Part shown: in pieces, positions 1 to 5,484 of the stretch
Layout: each line of letters starts with the position of its first letter
Position numbering within the stretch: position 1 is the stretch's first letter
Assembly: GCA_934249275.1 (NCBI GenBank)
Contig: CAKQKT010000035.1
Location: 1-17,331, forward strand
Source of the DNA: an uncultured Sutterella sp.
Lineage (GTDB): Bacteria > Pseudomonadota > Gammaproteobacteria > Burkholderiales > Burkholderiaceae_F
DNA length: 17,331 nucleotides
Direction of reading: 5' to 3'
The notes under the pieces: model-generated
Seen by the model: the letters and a program-made list of their open reading frames with translations, nothing else
Databases searched by the model: none
What the model was told of the DNA's origin: nothing
Program-made: the position numbers and the translations under genes

Positions 1-701
1 TCGACGACGTCGACATCGCACTGGGCTGCCACGTCCGTCCGATTCAGGACATCCCGGCGGGCACCTGCGCCGCCGCCGTGCGCCACACCTCGAGCACGTT
101 CTGCGACATCGTGATCCACGGCCGCACCGCCCACGCCTCCCGTCCGCACCTCGGCATCAACTGCGCCGAAGTCGCCGCCGCCGTGACGCAGTCCATCGCC
201 GCCATCAAGGGCGATCCGGCCAAGGTCTGGTCCTGCAAGGTGACGAGCATCGTTGCCACGGCCGCCGCCGTCAACATCATCCCCGACACGGCCACGCTCA
301 AGCTCGACGTCCGCGCCCAGACCAACGAGCTCATGGACGAGCTCCTTGAAAAGATCCGCGCCGTCGCCGCCGGCTGCGCAGCCGCCTACGGCGCCACCGC
401 CGAAGTGATCCTGCCGGGCGTCGTCATCCCGGCCGCCGTCTACGACGAAGACCTCGTTGCCGAACTCGCCCAGACCATCCGCGAAGTCCTCGGCGACGAC
501 AAGCTCGCCCGCGACTGCGGTGGCGGCGGCGAAGACTTCCACTACTTTAAGCAGCAGCGCCCGCACATCCGCGCCGCCTACTTCGGCGTCGGCGCCGGCT
601 GCACCCCGGGCCTCCACGCCCGCAACATGACCTTCGACCCCAACCAGCTTGAAATGGGCGTCAAGGTCCTGACGGCCGAAGCTCTGAAGCACATCGGTTA
701 A
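1..701 (+). CDS. M20D-family amidohydrolase, C-terminal part (5' end cut by window edge)
   Basis: This is the 3' part of a metal-dependent amidohydrolase that would cleave an amide bond in an N-acyl or amino-acid conjugate. The open frame enters at base 3 with no start, so about the first 40% is outside the window. Visible family marks, in order: the metal-site segment IALGCHVRPIQDIPAG, the dimerisation-domain motif HGRTAHASRPHLGIN, the C-terminal metal motif GGGGEDFHYF, and the ending LHARNMTFDPNQLEMG, which corresponds to the usual H-N-P-x-F-x-x-D-E close of M20D enzymes. It ends in TAA just before an intrinsic terminator, so it is the last gene of its transcript. A second M20 enzyme lies at 2857-4146, which suggests a locus for conjugated amino acids. 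The exact substrate (hippurate-like, N-acetyl amino acid or other) cannot be read from the sequence. Confidence 0.9.
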   Translation, partial: DDVDIALGCHVRPIQDIPAGTCAAAVRHTSSTFCDIVIHGRTAHASRPHLGINCAEVAAAVTQSIAAIKGDPAKVWSCKVTSIVATAAAVNIIPDTATLKLDVRAQTNELMDELLEKIRAVAAGCAAAYGATAEVILPGVVIPAAVYDEDLVAELAQTIREVLGDDKLARDCGGGGEDFHYFKQQRPHIRAAYFGVGAGCTPGLHARNMTFDPNQLEMGVKVLTAEALKHIG

Positions 702-727
702 GCCTTCGGACTTCCTCTGGGACAGAG

Positions 728-757
728 GGGATCGTTCATCCGAACGGTCCCTTTTTT
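728..757 (+). terminator. Intrinsic terminator of the upstream M20 gene
   Basis: A 10-bp stem (728-737 with 742-751, one G-U pair) with loop ATCC is followed at once by six T. It lies 26 bases after the M20 stop codon and separates that gene from the DUF3100 unit. Confidence 0.9.
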
Positions 758-915
758 CATGCGCGCTGCCTCACCGCCGTCAGGCGCCGATGCCGCTCCA
801 AGACAGGCATGAGACCTCCGACTCGAGGAAAACGACCGTCACTTTCATACATCCCGCGCCTTTGAGCGCCTCTGACGCAATCATTTGAAAACCGAGCCAT
901 TCTACCCCATACAAT

Positions 916-929
916 TTGATACAGATCAA
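916..929 (+). promoter_or_regulatory. FNR-type binding site with possible class I promoter
   Basis: TTGATACAGATCAA matches the FNR consensus TTGAT-N4-ATCAA at every defined position, and the symmetry extends by one base on each side. An extended -10-like element, TGCTAGGGT, at 968-976 would give a start near 984. That puts the box centre (922.5) about 61 bases upstream, a normal class I activator position. The box is seen directly. The promoter assignment, and control by an oxygen-sensing CRP/FNR regulator, are inferred. Confidence 0.65.
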
Positions 930-1144
930 ACATCGTTCGCGATATTCGAATCGTTCTCTTGAAAGTCTGCTAGGGTAGATAACGTTCGAGCCGTAGCCGA
1001 CCGGCAGCGGCGGATACAAACCATTCGGAGCAGGAAAATGCTAGAACGCAGGATTGAGGCTCAGGGCCTCGTACGGTTGCCAATCATCGACATCAACGCC
1101 CGTATTGTCTCCTCTTCTTCCTCCTCCACATCCTCCTCTACATC

Positions 1145-1176
1145 CACACAAAGCTCTTCTCTCTAAGCTTTGTGTG
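1145..1176 (+). promoter_or_regulatory. Leader hairpin next to a C-rich, G-poor (rut-like) tract
   Basis: CACACAAAGCT (1145-1155) pairs perfectly with AGCTTTGTGTG (1166-1176) across a 10-nt loop. It is preceded from about 1107 by a run of C and T almost free of G. No T-run follows, so it is not a simple intrinsic terminator. A C-rich, G-poor transcript segment is the usual feature of Rho loading sites, so a Rho-dependent control element is possible. This is inference. Confidence 0.4.
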
Positions 1177-1408
1177 CGATTCCCGGCGCTGCCCGGCCTC
1201 CCCGGCCCGAAGCATCCGCCACTCTCCATTACCCAACCCTTTGACAATTTGACCGGCCGTCTTCGCGTTCCGGAGCTCTGAAAGCCCATGGCATCCATGG
1301 CCTCACTGCACCCGTAATCCGTCGATGCATATGCCGATTCCCGGGTCGAACTGCATCCACATTTCACCCTACGCAGTTACCGAACGGGAATTCAAACGGA
1401 GAAAAACC

Positions 1409-2182
1409 ATGGATCTCATCAAAAACTGGAAGCTTCACCTGCTTGCACTTCTCGTCGTGATCGCCGCCGAATCCATCGGCATGCATCGCTTCGGCCTGGT
1501 GGTTACGCTGCCGCTTCTCTATGCGCTCGTCATCGGCGGCATCATTTCGCTGCCGAAGCTCAAGATTCTGAAGCTCTCGGAAATGGACCGCGCCGCGAAG
1601 TTCATGCCGATCGCCATGCTGATTCTTCTCGTGAAGATCGGCCTCGGGATCGGCCCGAACCTCGAGATGCTTCTCAACTCCGGCTGGGCCCTGATCATGC
1701 AGGAATTCGGCCACTTCTTCGGCACGCTGATCTTCGGTCTTCCGGTTGCGCTCCTGCTCGGCATGAAGCGCGAGGCCATCGGCGCCTGCTACTCGATCGA
1801 CCGCGAGCCCAACGTCGCCATCATCGGCGAGAAGTACGGTCTTGACAGCCCGGAAGGCCGCGGCGTGATGGGCATGTACATCTGCGGCACGGTCTTCGGC
1901 GCCCTCTGGATCTCGATCCTTGCAGGCGTGGTCGCCGGCCTCGACATCTTCCATCCGCATTCCCTTGCCATGGGTGCGGGCATCGGCTCGGCCTCGATGA
2001 TGGCCGCCGGCACGGGCTCGATCATCGCCGCCTATCCGGAAGCCGCCGAAACGGTCGGCGCCTACGCTGCCGCCGCCAACCTGATGACCTCGGTCCTCGG
2101 CATCTACTTCGCCCTCTTCGTCTCCCTCCCCGTCACCGTCAAGATCTACGAAATGGTGACCGGCGACAAGCGCGCCGCCTGA
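1409..2182 (+). CDS. DUF3100-family integral membrane protein (putative transporter subunit)
   Basis: A 257-residue polytopic inner-membrane protein. ATG 1409 is chosen because GGAG (1398-1401) lies 7 bases upstream and the hydrophobic N-terminus begins there; the in-frame ATG at 1325 has no ribosome binding site. About seven membrane segments are visible, near residues 8-24, 28-48, 63-83, 93-117, 155-178, 186-205 and 218-242. The conserved core between segments 4 and 5 (REAIGACYSIDREPNVAIIG, then EKYGLDSPEGRGVMGMYICG) and the small-residue-rich stretch GAGIGSASMMAAGTGSIIAA are what I associate with DUF3100. The family has no established function that I know of. The gene is followed 57 bases later by a small membrane protein and then an M20 amidohydrolase, so a role as a permease for that enzyme's substrate is likely but unproven. 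Confidence 0.8.
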   Translation: MDLIKNWKLHLLALLVVIAAESIGMHRFGLVVTLPLLYALVIGGIISLPKLKILKLSEMDRAAKFMPIAMLILLVKIGLGIGPNLEMLLNSGWALIMQEFGHFFGTLIFGLPVALLLGMKREAIGACYSIDREPNVAIIGEKYGLDSPEGRGVMGMYICGTVFGALWISILAGVVAGLDIFHPHSLAMGAGIGSASMMAAGTGSIIAAYPEAAETVGAYAAAANLMTSVLGIYFALFVSLPVTVKIYEMVTGDKRAA

Positions 2183-2239
2183 CACGGACACGAACACAGC
2201 TCCATTTGAACCGAACACTTTCATTAGGAACCAGACATC

Positions 2240-2713
2240 ATGAACGCATTTGCCGCCAACATCGAGAAGCTCAAGGACTACATCTTCATTCTTCTCGTCA
2301 CCGCCATCTTCACCGTCGTCGCCAACACCTTCGGCTACCACGGCGACATCGCCCAGGGCTCGATCGGCGTGCTGATCATCGCCGCCATCGCCTTCTTCGG
2401 CGTCGTCATCCAGATGCTTCCTGGCTTCAACAAGCTTCCGATCGTCTTCTGGGTCTCGCTCACCGCCGTCATCGTCTCGATCCCGAGCTTCCCGGGCGGC
2501 GTGTGGATCGTCGAGCAGACGAAGCACATCAACTTCCTCGCCACGACGACCCCGATTCTCGCCTACGGCGGCCTTTGCCTCGGCAAGGACCTCGAAGCCT
2601 TCCGCCGCCTCTCCTGGCGCATCGTTCCGGTCGCCATGGCCGTCGCCTCGGGCAGCTTCCTCTGCGCCACGGCGCTCGCCGAAGTGATGCTTCACCTCGA
2701 AGGCATCTTCTGA
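2240..2713 (+). CDS. Small integral membrane protein, probable partner of the DUF3100 protein
   Basis: A 157-residue membrane protein; I do not recognise a named family with confidence. It starts at ATG 2240 behind AGGAA (2226-2230). Five hydrophobic segments can be seen, at about residues 12-30, 41-62, 66-82, 100-117 and 130-150. The stretch GGLCLGKDLEAFRRLSWRIV, ahead of the last segment, resembles the Gly-rich turn plus amphipathic helix of elevator-type carriers; that resemblance is by eye only. One large and one small membrane subunit encoded side by side recall two-subunit carriers such as malonate MadL/MadM. I infer that the pair forms one transporter. It lies between the DUF3100 gene and the M20 hydrolase on the same strand. 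Confidence 0.75.
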   Translation: MNAFAANIEKLKDYIFILLVTAIFTVVANTFGYHGDIAQGSIGVLIIAAIAFFGVVIQMLPGFNKLPIVFWVSLTAVIVSIPSFPGGVWIVEQTKHINFLATTTPILAYGGLCLGKDLEAFRRLSWRIVPVAMAVASGSFLCATALAEVMLHLEGIF

Positions 2714-2736
2714 GAACCGACCTAAAATAATCATCG

Positions 2737-2763
2737 GCCGGGCATCCCGCGGGAGGGCCCGGC
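2737..2763 (+). other. GC-rich intercistronic hairpin
   Basis: GCCGGGC (2737-2743) pairs with GCCCGGC (2757-2763), and a nested palindrome TCCCGCGGGA sits in the loop. No T-run follows, so it more likely tunes relative expression or mRNA stability between the membrane-protein genes and the M20 gene than ends transcription. Confidence 0.4.
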
Positions 2764-2856
2764 ATTCCATTCCGGCGCATCACCGCGCCAAGCACACATA
2801 GGAGCGGACCGCAGGAGCCGACAAGAAAAGGCCCCGGAAGCGGTCCCCGAAAAATC

Positions 2857-4146
2857 ATGGACAAAGCCGCCATCAAGCAGAAAGTCTGCGAAGCCATCGC
2901 CGCCCACCGCGCCGAGATCGAAGCGATCTCCGAAGCCATCCTTGCCGAACCCGAACTCGGCTTCAAGGAGCTCAAGACCTCGAAGAAGGTGCAGGACGCG
3001 CTCGCCAAGCTCGGCCTTGAATTCACGGCCGGCCACGGTCTCACCGGGGTCAAGGCCCGCATGAAGGGCCGCAGCTCCAAGCGCACGGTCGCCATGCTCG
3101 CCGAGCTCGACGCCATCGTCTGCCGCAACCACAAGAACGCAGATCCCGTCACGGGCGCCGCCCACTGCTGCGGCCACAACATCCAGATCGCCAACATGAT
3201 CGCCGTGGCCGCCGGCCTGCGCGACGTGATGGGCGAGCTTGACGGCGACGTCGTCCTCTTCGCCGTCCCGGCCGAGGAATACGTCGAAATCGACTGGCGC
3301 AGCGCCCAGCGCGACGCCAACCGCCTCAAGTACCTCGGCGGCAAGCAGCAGCTCATCGCCGAAGGCGCCTTCGACGACATCGACATGGCCATGCAGATGC
3401 ACGTGAGCAACGGCGCCGAATTCAACCTCGGCGGCTCGAGCAACGGCTTCATCGGCAAGCTCATCGAATACCACGGCCGCCCGGCCCACGCCGCCTTCGC
3501 GCCCGAACAGGGCGTCAACGCCCTCAACGCCGCCATGATGGGCGTCATGGGCGTCAACGCCATCCGCGAAACCTTCCGCGACCAGGACCACGTCCGCTTC
3601 CACCCGATCATCAATGCGGGCGGCGACCTCGTCAACGTGATCCCCGACTACGTCAAGATGGAAAGCTACGTGCGCGCCTCCAACATCGACGCCATGGCCC
3701 GCTACAACAAGGCCGTCGACCGCGCCCTCAAGGCGGGCGGCGACGCCATCGGCGCCAAGTGCGACATCGCCAACCTTCCGGGCTACCTGCCGCTGCGTCC
3801 CGACGAAGCCATGCGCGAAGTCCTCCGCGGCAACGCCACGGAACTCTTCGGCGCCGACAACGTCGTCGTCGGCGAACACAGCGCCGGCTCCACCGACATG
3901 GGCGACGTCTCCCACCTGATGCCGGTCGTCCACCCGTGGGTCGGCTGCGTCGACGGCGTGCTGCACGGCGCCGACTACGAGCTTCGCGACCGCGACGTCG
4001 CCTTCACGAAGTGCCCGCAGGCCCTCGCCATGACGATCGTCGACCTCCTCGCCGACGGCGCCGAAAAGGCCGAAGCCATCTGCAAGGCCTTCAAGCCCCA
4101 GCTCGACCGCGAGTCCTACGTCAAGTTCATGGACTCCATCGAATAA
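2857..4146 (+). CDS. M20-family amidohydrolase, AbgB-like (aminobenzoyl-glutamate hydrolase type)
   Basis: A 429-residue cytoplasmic metallo-hydrolase with no signal peptide. Metal and catalytic motifs: ELDA (residues 83-86), CCGHN (104-108, ligand His107), PAEEYVE (138-144, with the catalytic Glu at 140-141), MQMH (His182), GRPAH at the dimer domain (207-211) and the C-terminal GEHSAGSTDMGD (339-350). CGHN instead of CGHD, and the long insertion after PAEE, point to the AbgA/AbgB and PM20D2 side of the family, which cleaves amides such as p-aminobenzoyl-glutamate or dipeptide-like conjugates. The start is ATG 2857; the nearest purine-rich ribosome site (GGAAG, 2836-2840) is 16 bases away, so initiation may be weak. 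It is the last gene of the DUF3100 unit and ends before a strong terminator. The substrate is not determined. Confidence 0.85.
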   Translation: MDKAAIKQKVCEAIAAHRAEIEAISEAILAEPELGFKELKTSKKVQDALAKLGLEFTAGHGLTGVKARMKGRSSKRTVAMLAELDAIVCRNHKNADPVTGAAHCCGHNIQIANMIAVAAGLRDVMGELDGDVVLFAVPAEEYVEIDWRSAQRDANRLKYLGGKQQLIAEGAFDDIDMAMQMHVSNGAEFNLGGSSNGFIGKLIEYHGRPAHAAFAPEQGVNALNAAMMGVMGVNAIRETFRDQDHVRFHPIINAGGDLVNVIPDYVKMESYVRASNIDAMARYNKAVDRALKAGGDAIGAKCDIANLPGYLPLRPDEAMREVLRGNATELFGADNVVVGEHSAGSTDMGDVSHLMPVVHPWVGCVDGVLHGADYELRDRDVAFTKCPQALAMTIVDLLADGAEKAEAICKAFKPQLDRESYVKFMDSIE

Positions 4147-4206
4147 TCCGATCTGCTTTTTTGCACATCCTGATCCGTCCGGTCTCGAAGCGCCCGGACG
4201 GAACTT

Positions 4207-4240
4207 GGGACGACGCGAAGCATCGCGCCGTCCCTTTTTT
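4207..4240 (+). terminator. Intrinsic terminator after the M20 gene
   Basis: GGGACG-A-CGCGA (4207-4218) pairs with TCGCG-C-CGTCCC (4223-4234) with one mismatch and loop AGCA, followed by six T. It closes the DUF3100-M20 transcript. Confidence 0.92.
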
Positions 4241-4302
4241 ATCCTCATTTTCCGCATCCGACAAGCGCAGGCGCTCGCGTTTCCTTTGCGCGACAGCGGC
4301 TT

Positions 4303-4320
4303 TTGGCACGATATTTGCTT
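4303..4320 (+). promoter_or_regulatory. Sigma-54 (RpoN) promoter
   Basis: TTGGCACGATATTTGCTT matches the -24/-12 consensus TTGGCACG-N4-TTGCW at every defined position, with GG and GC 10 bases apart as required. The start would fall near 4330, about 67 bases ahead of ATG 4397. Sigma-54 promoters need an enhancer-binding activator such as NtrC; I did not find a clear NtrC palindrome in the short space upstream. Control of amino-acid ABC transporters by sigma-54 is well known, which fits the remnant it precedes. Confidence 0.8.
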
Positions 4321-4396
4321 CATATGTTCTCTACAGGCCGCGGCCGGCCCCTCGCCGGTCTGCGGGCCTGATCGTCCAAAAATTGGAGAACAACAA

Positions 4397-4795
4397 ATGA
4401 TTTCACTCAAAAAGGCGCTTGCCGCCTCCGCGCTCTCTCTTGCCGTCGGCGCCGCGCTCGCGGTCGACATTCCCGCCCAGGCCTACGACGCGCAAATCGC
4501 CGCCGAACTGCCTGCCGCCATTCAGAAGGCGGGCGTTCTGAGAAACGTCGTCACCGGGAGCTTCGTTCCCTACACCATCGCCAATCCGGACAACTCGATC
4601 GAAGGCGCCACCGCCGACTTCGCGAAGGCCGTCGGCGAAGTGCTCGGCGTCAAGGTCACGCACACGGTGGCCCAGGGCTTTGCGGCTCGTCAATCCGAAG
4701 AAGGAGCGCACGCGCGAGCTCCTCAAGCGCCACCTCGCACAGGCCGCCAAAACCGCAACCGCGGCCTGACGCACGCTTTTCAGAAGGCAAATTGA
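4397..4795 (+). pseudogene. Truncated amino-acid ABC transporter substrate-binding protein (5' part only)
   Basis: The frame starts at ATG 4397 with GGAGA (4385-4389) 7 bases upstream and encodes a Sec signal peptide (MISLKKALAASALSLAVGAA, cut near residue 31 after IPAQA). The N-terminal lobe of a family-3 periplasmic binding protein follows: IQKAGVLRNVVTGSFVPYTI, then GATADFAKAVGEVLGVKV. After about residue 95 (VAQGF, near 4680) the family match stops and the frame reads 37 residues of Arg/Gln/Ala-rich sequence to a stop at 4795. Family members are about 250-280 residues, so two thirds is missing. The overrun occurs because the frame enters another gene's tail in the wrong phase (see 4680-4769). 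A secreted fragment of about 100 residues could still be made, but it lacks the second lobe needed for ligand capture. Confidence 0.8.
4680..4769 (+). pseudogene. C-terminal scrap of a polar amino-acid ABC transporter ATPase (GlnQ/HisP type)
   Basis: In the frame one base out from the binding-protein frame, the sequence reads LRLVNPKKERTRELLKRHLA and eight more residues to TGA at 4767-4769. The pattern N-P-x-x-x-R-T-R-x-x-L-x-x-x-L is the usual C-terminal end of polar amino-acid ABC ATPases (in most members ...NP..ERTR.FL..IL). No Walker A, signature or Walker B motif is present. The simplest reading is one deletion that joined the start of the binding-protein gene to the end of the ATPase gene and removed the permease between them. 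The match is a short motif recalled by eye, so confidence is moderate. Confidence 0.6.
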
Positions 4796-4802
4796 CGTAA
4801 CG

Positions 4803-4836
4803 CGGGACGGCGCCGGAAATGGCGTCGTCCCGTTTT
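4803..4836 (+). terminator. Intrinsic terminator of the former ABC transporter operon
   Basis: CGGGACGGCGCC (4803-4814) pairs with GGCGTCGTCCCG (4821-4832) over 12 bp including one G-U, and then TTTT. It lies 33 bases after the ATPase-tail stop and was probably the original operon terminator. Confidence 0.88.
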
Positions 4837-4924
4837 CATCTCCGGCGCCAACTCCAGCTCCGCTTCGGAATTTGCATCCGATCGGTGTTAAAGTATTCCG
4901 TTGCAGCATCAAGAGGAGGCAGTC

Positions 4925-5176
4925 ATGGCAAACATCAAAGTCACCGTCGACGACTCTCTTCACGACGCGGCGCAAGCCGTGCTTTCACGAATCGGCATAG
5001 ACGCGGAAACGGCCGTTCGCCTTCTGCTCCGGCAAATCGTTGTTGATCAACGGTTCCCCTTCAAGCCCGCCGATCCCTTCGACTGCGACGCCAACCTCCG
5101 GCATCTTGAGAAGGTGCTCGACGACGTCAGGCACAAGCGCAATCTGACAGTTCATGAACTGATAGACGTCGACTAG
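4925..5176 (+). CDS. DinJ/RelB-family antitoxin, solitary
   Basis: An 83-residue protein. ATG 4925 is chosen because GGAGG (4915-4919) is 5 bases upstream; the in-frame TTG at 4901 precedes that site and is rejected. Residues 1-45 carry the ribbon-helix-helix pattern of DinJ/RelB antitoxins: a beta strand (ANIKVTVDD), helix 1 (HDAAQAVLSRIGID), then ETAVRLLLRQIV, followed by the typical F-P-F-K-P. The rest is an acidic/basic tail ending in HELIDVD, where a toxin-wrapping segment would lie. Such proteins bind their own promoter and neutralise a RelE/YafQ-type RNase encoded directly downstream. Here no toxin-like frame follows in 5177-5484. An extended -10-like TGTTAAAGT at 4886-4894 could drive it. 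It may be a relic, a partner of a distant toxin, or a free-standing regulator. Confidence 0.85.
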   Translation: MANIKVTVDDSLHDAAQAVLSRIGIDAETAVRLLLRQIVVDQRFPFKPADPFDCDANLRHLEKVLDDVRHKRNLTVHELIDVD

Positions 5177-5218
5177 CACCGGCGGAACGCAGAAGCTTCC
5201 TGCCAACAGAAAGACTGG

Positions 5219-5242
5219 CCCGGCCGCCGCGAAGGCGCCGGG
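5219..5242 (+). terminator. Probable terminator hairpin after the antitoxin gene
   Basis: CCCGG-c-CGCC (5219-5228, one bulged C) pairs with GGCG-CCGGG (5234-5242) over loop GCGAA. The following TCTTCGTC is only weakly T-rich, so termination may be partial. Confidence 0.5.
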
Positions 5243-5325
5243 TCTTCGTCATTCCCGGATCCAAGGTTCTCTTCAATTTGCACAAATACGACAAGCAATT
5301 CGAATTCAGGCACCCGAAAATGCAT

Positions 5326-5350
5326 GCGCTTTAAGTTTTACTTAACGCGC
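5326..5350 (+). promoter_or_regulatory. 25-bp inverted repeat upstream of fccA, possible LysR-type site
   Basis: GCGC-T-TTAAGT (5326-5336) mirrors ACTTAA-C-GCGC (5340-5350) around TTT, with one mismatch per arm. The core TTAAG-N5-CTTAA contains the T-N11-A form bound by LysR-type regulators. A LysR gene lies just after fccA (7388-8296), so it is a natural candidate, but binding is inferred. Confidence 0.45.
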
Positions 5351-5380
5351 TTTCAAAAAATCGATGAGAAGACGGTTTTT

Positions 5381-5424
5381 GATTTGACAAAAGTCAAATC
5401 TTGAGTCTCCTTCGTCTCTAGACT
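5381..5424 (+). promoter_or_regulatory. CRP/FNR-type operator and -10 element of the fccA promoter
   Basis: GATTTGACAAAAGTCAAATC (5381-5400) is a perfect 20-base palindrome with 8-base arms. Its core TTGAC-N4-GTCAA has the CRP/FNR-family layout but differs from canonical FNR (TTGAT-N4-ATCAA) at the fifth base of each half. A -10-like TAGACT at 5419-5424 gives a start near 5432. The operator centre (5390.5) then falls at about -41.5, the class II activator position. Anaerobic activation of a fumarate reductase by such a regulator would be expected. Confidence 0.6.
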
Positions 5425-5484
5425 GGAGACGCGACGAAAAGCATGCTTGCTTTTTGCCCCTCATTCCAAAAAGGAGACTGATTC

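Larger units (their letters stand above)
702..1408. other. Long intergenic region: terminator, FNR-type promoter, structured leader
   Basis: No credible gene is seen in these 707 bases. The short open frames here are low-complexity translations without ribosome binding sites or family resemblance. The region holds the upstream terminator (728-757), an FNR-type box (916-929) with a possible extended -10 (968-976), a pyrimidine-rich tract (about 1107-1165), an 11-bp-stem hairpin (1145-1176) and an isolated TTGACA at 1241-1246 without a matching -10. If transcription starts near 984, the leader of the downstream gene is about 425 nt, which is unusually long. Confidence 0.7.
5177..5484. other. 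Intergenic region with terminator-like hairpin and fccA regulatory sites
   Basis: No gene is seen. A GC-rich hairpin at 5219-5242 probably ends the antitoxin transcript. The AT-rich half (5270-5430) contains two palindromes and the presumed fccA promoter, described separately. A small hairpin, AAAAGCA-TGCT-TGCTTTT (5437-5454), lies in the predicted 5' leader of fccA. Confidence 0.7.

Noticed and set aside
1241..1246. TTGACA as a -35 box for the DUF3100 gene
   Set aside because: No acceptable -10 occurs 16-18 bases downstream.
1054..1281. A 75-codon Pro/Leu/Ser-rich frame in the leader region
   Set aside because: Its composition simply reflects the pyrimidine-rich tract; no ribosome site and no family resemblance.
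1364..4470. Long minus-strand open frames (up to 579 codons) opposite the DUF3100 and M20 genes
   Set aside because: They mirror the GC-rich codon pattern of the plus-strand genes, give Asp/Gly/Ala/Arg-rich sequence without domains, and lack ribosome sites. The plus-strand genes have clear family motifs.
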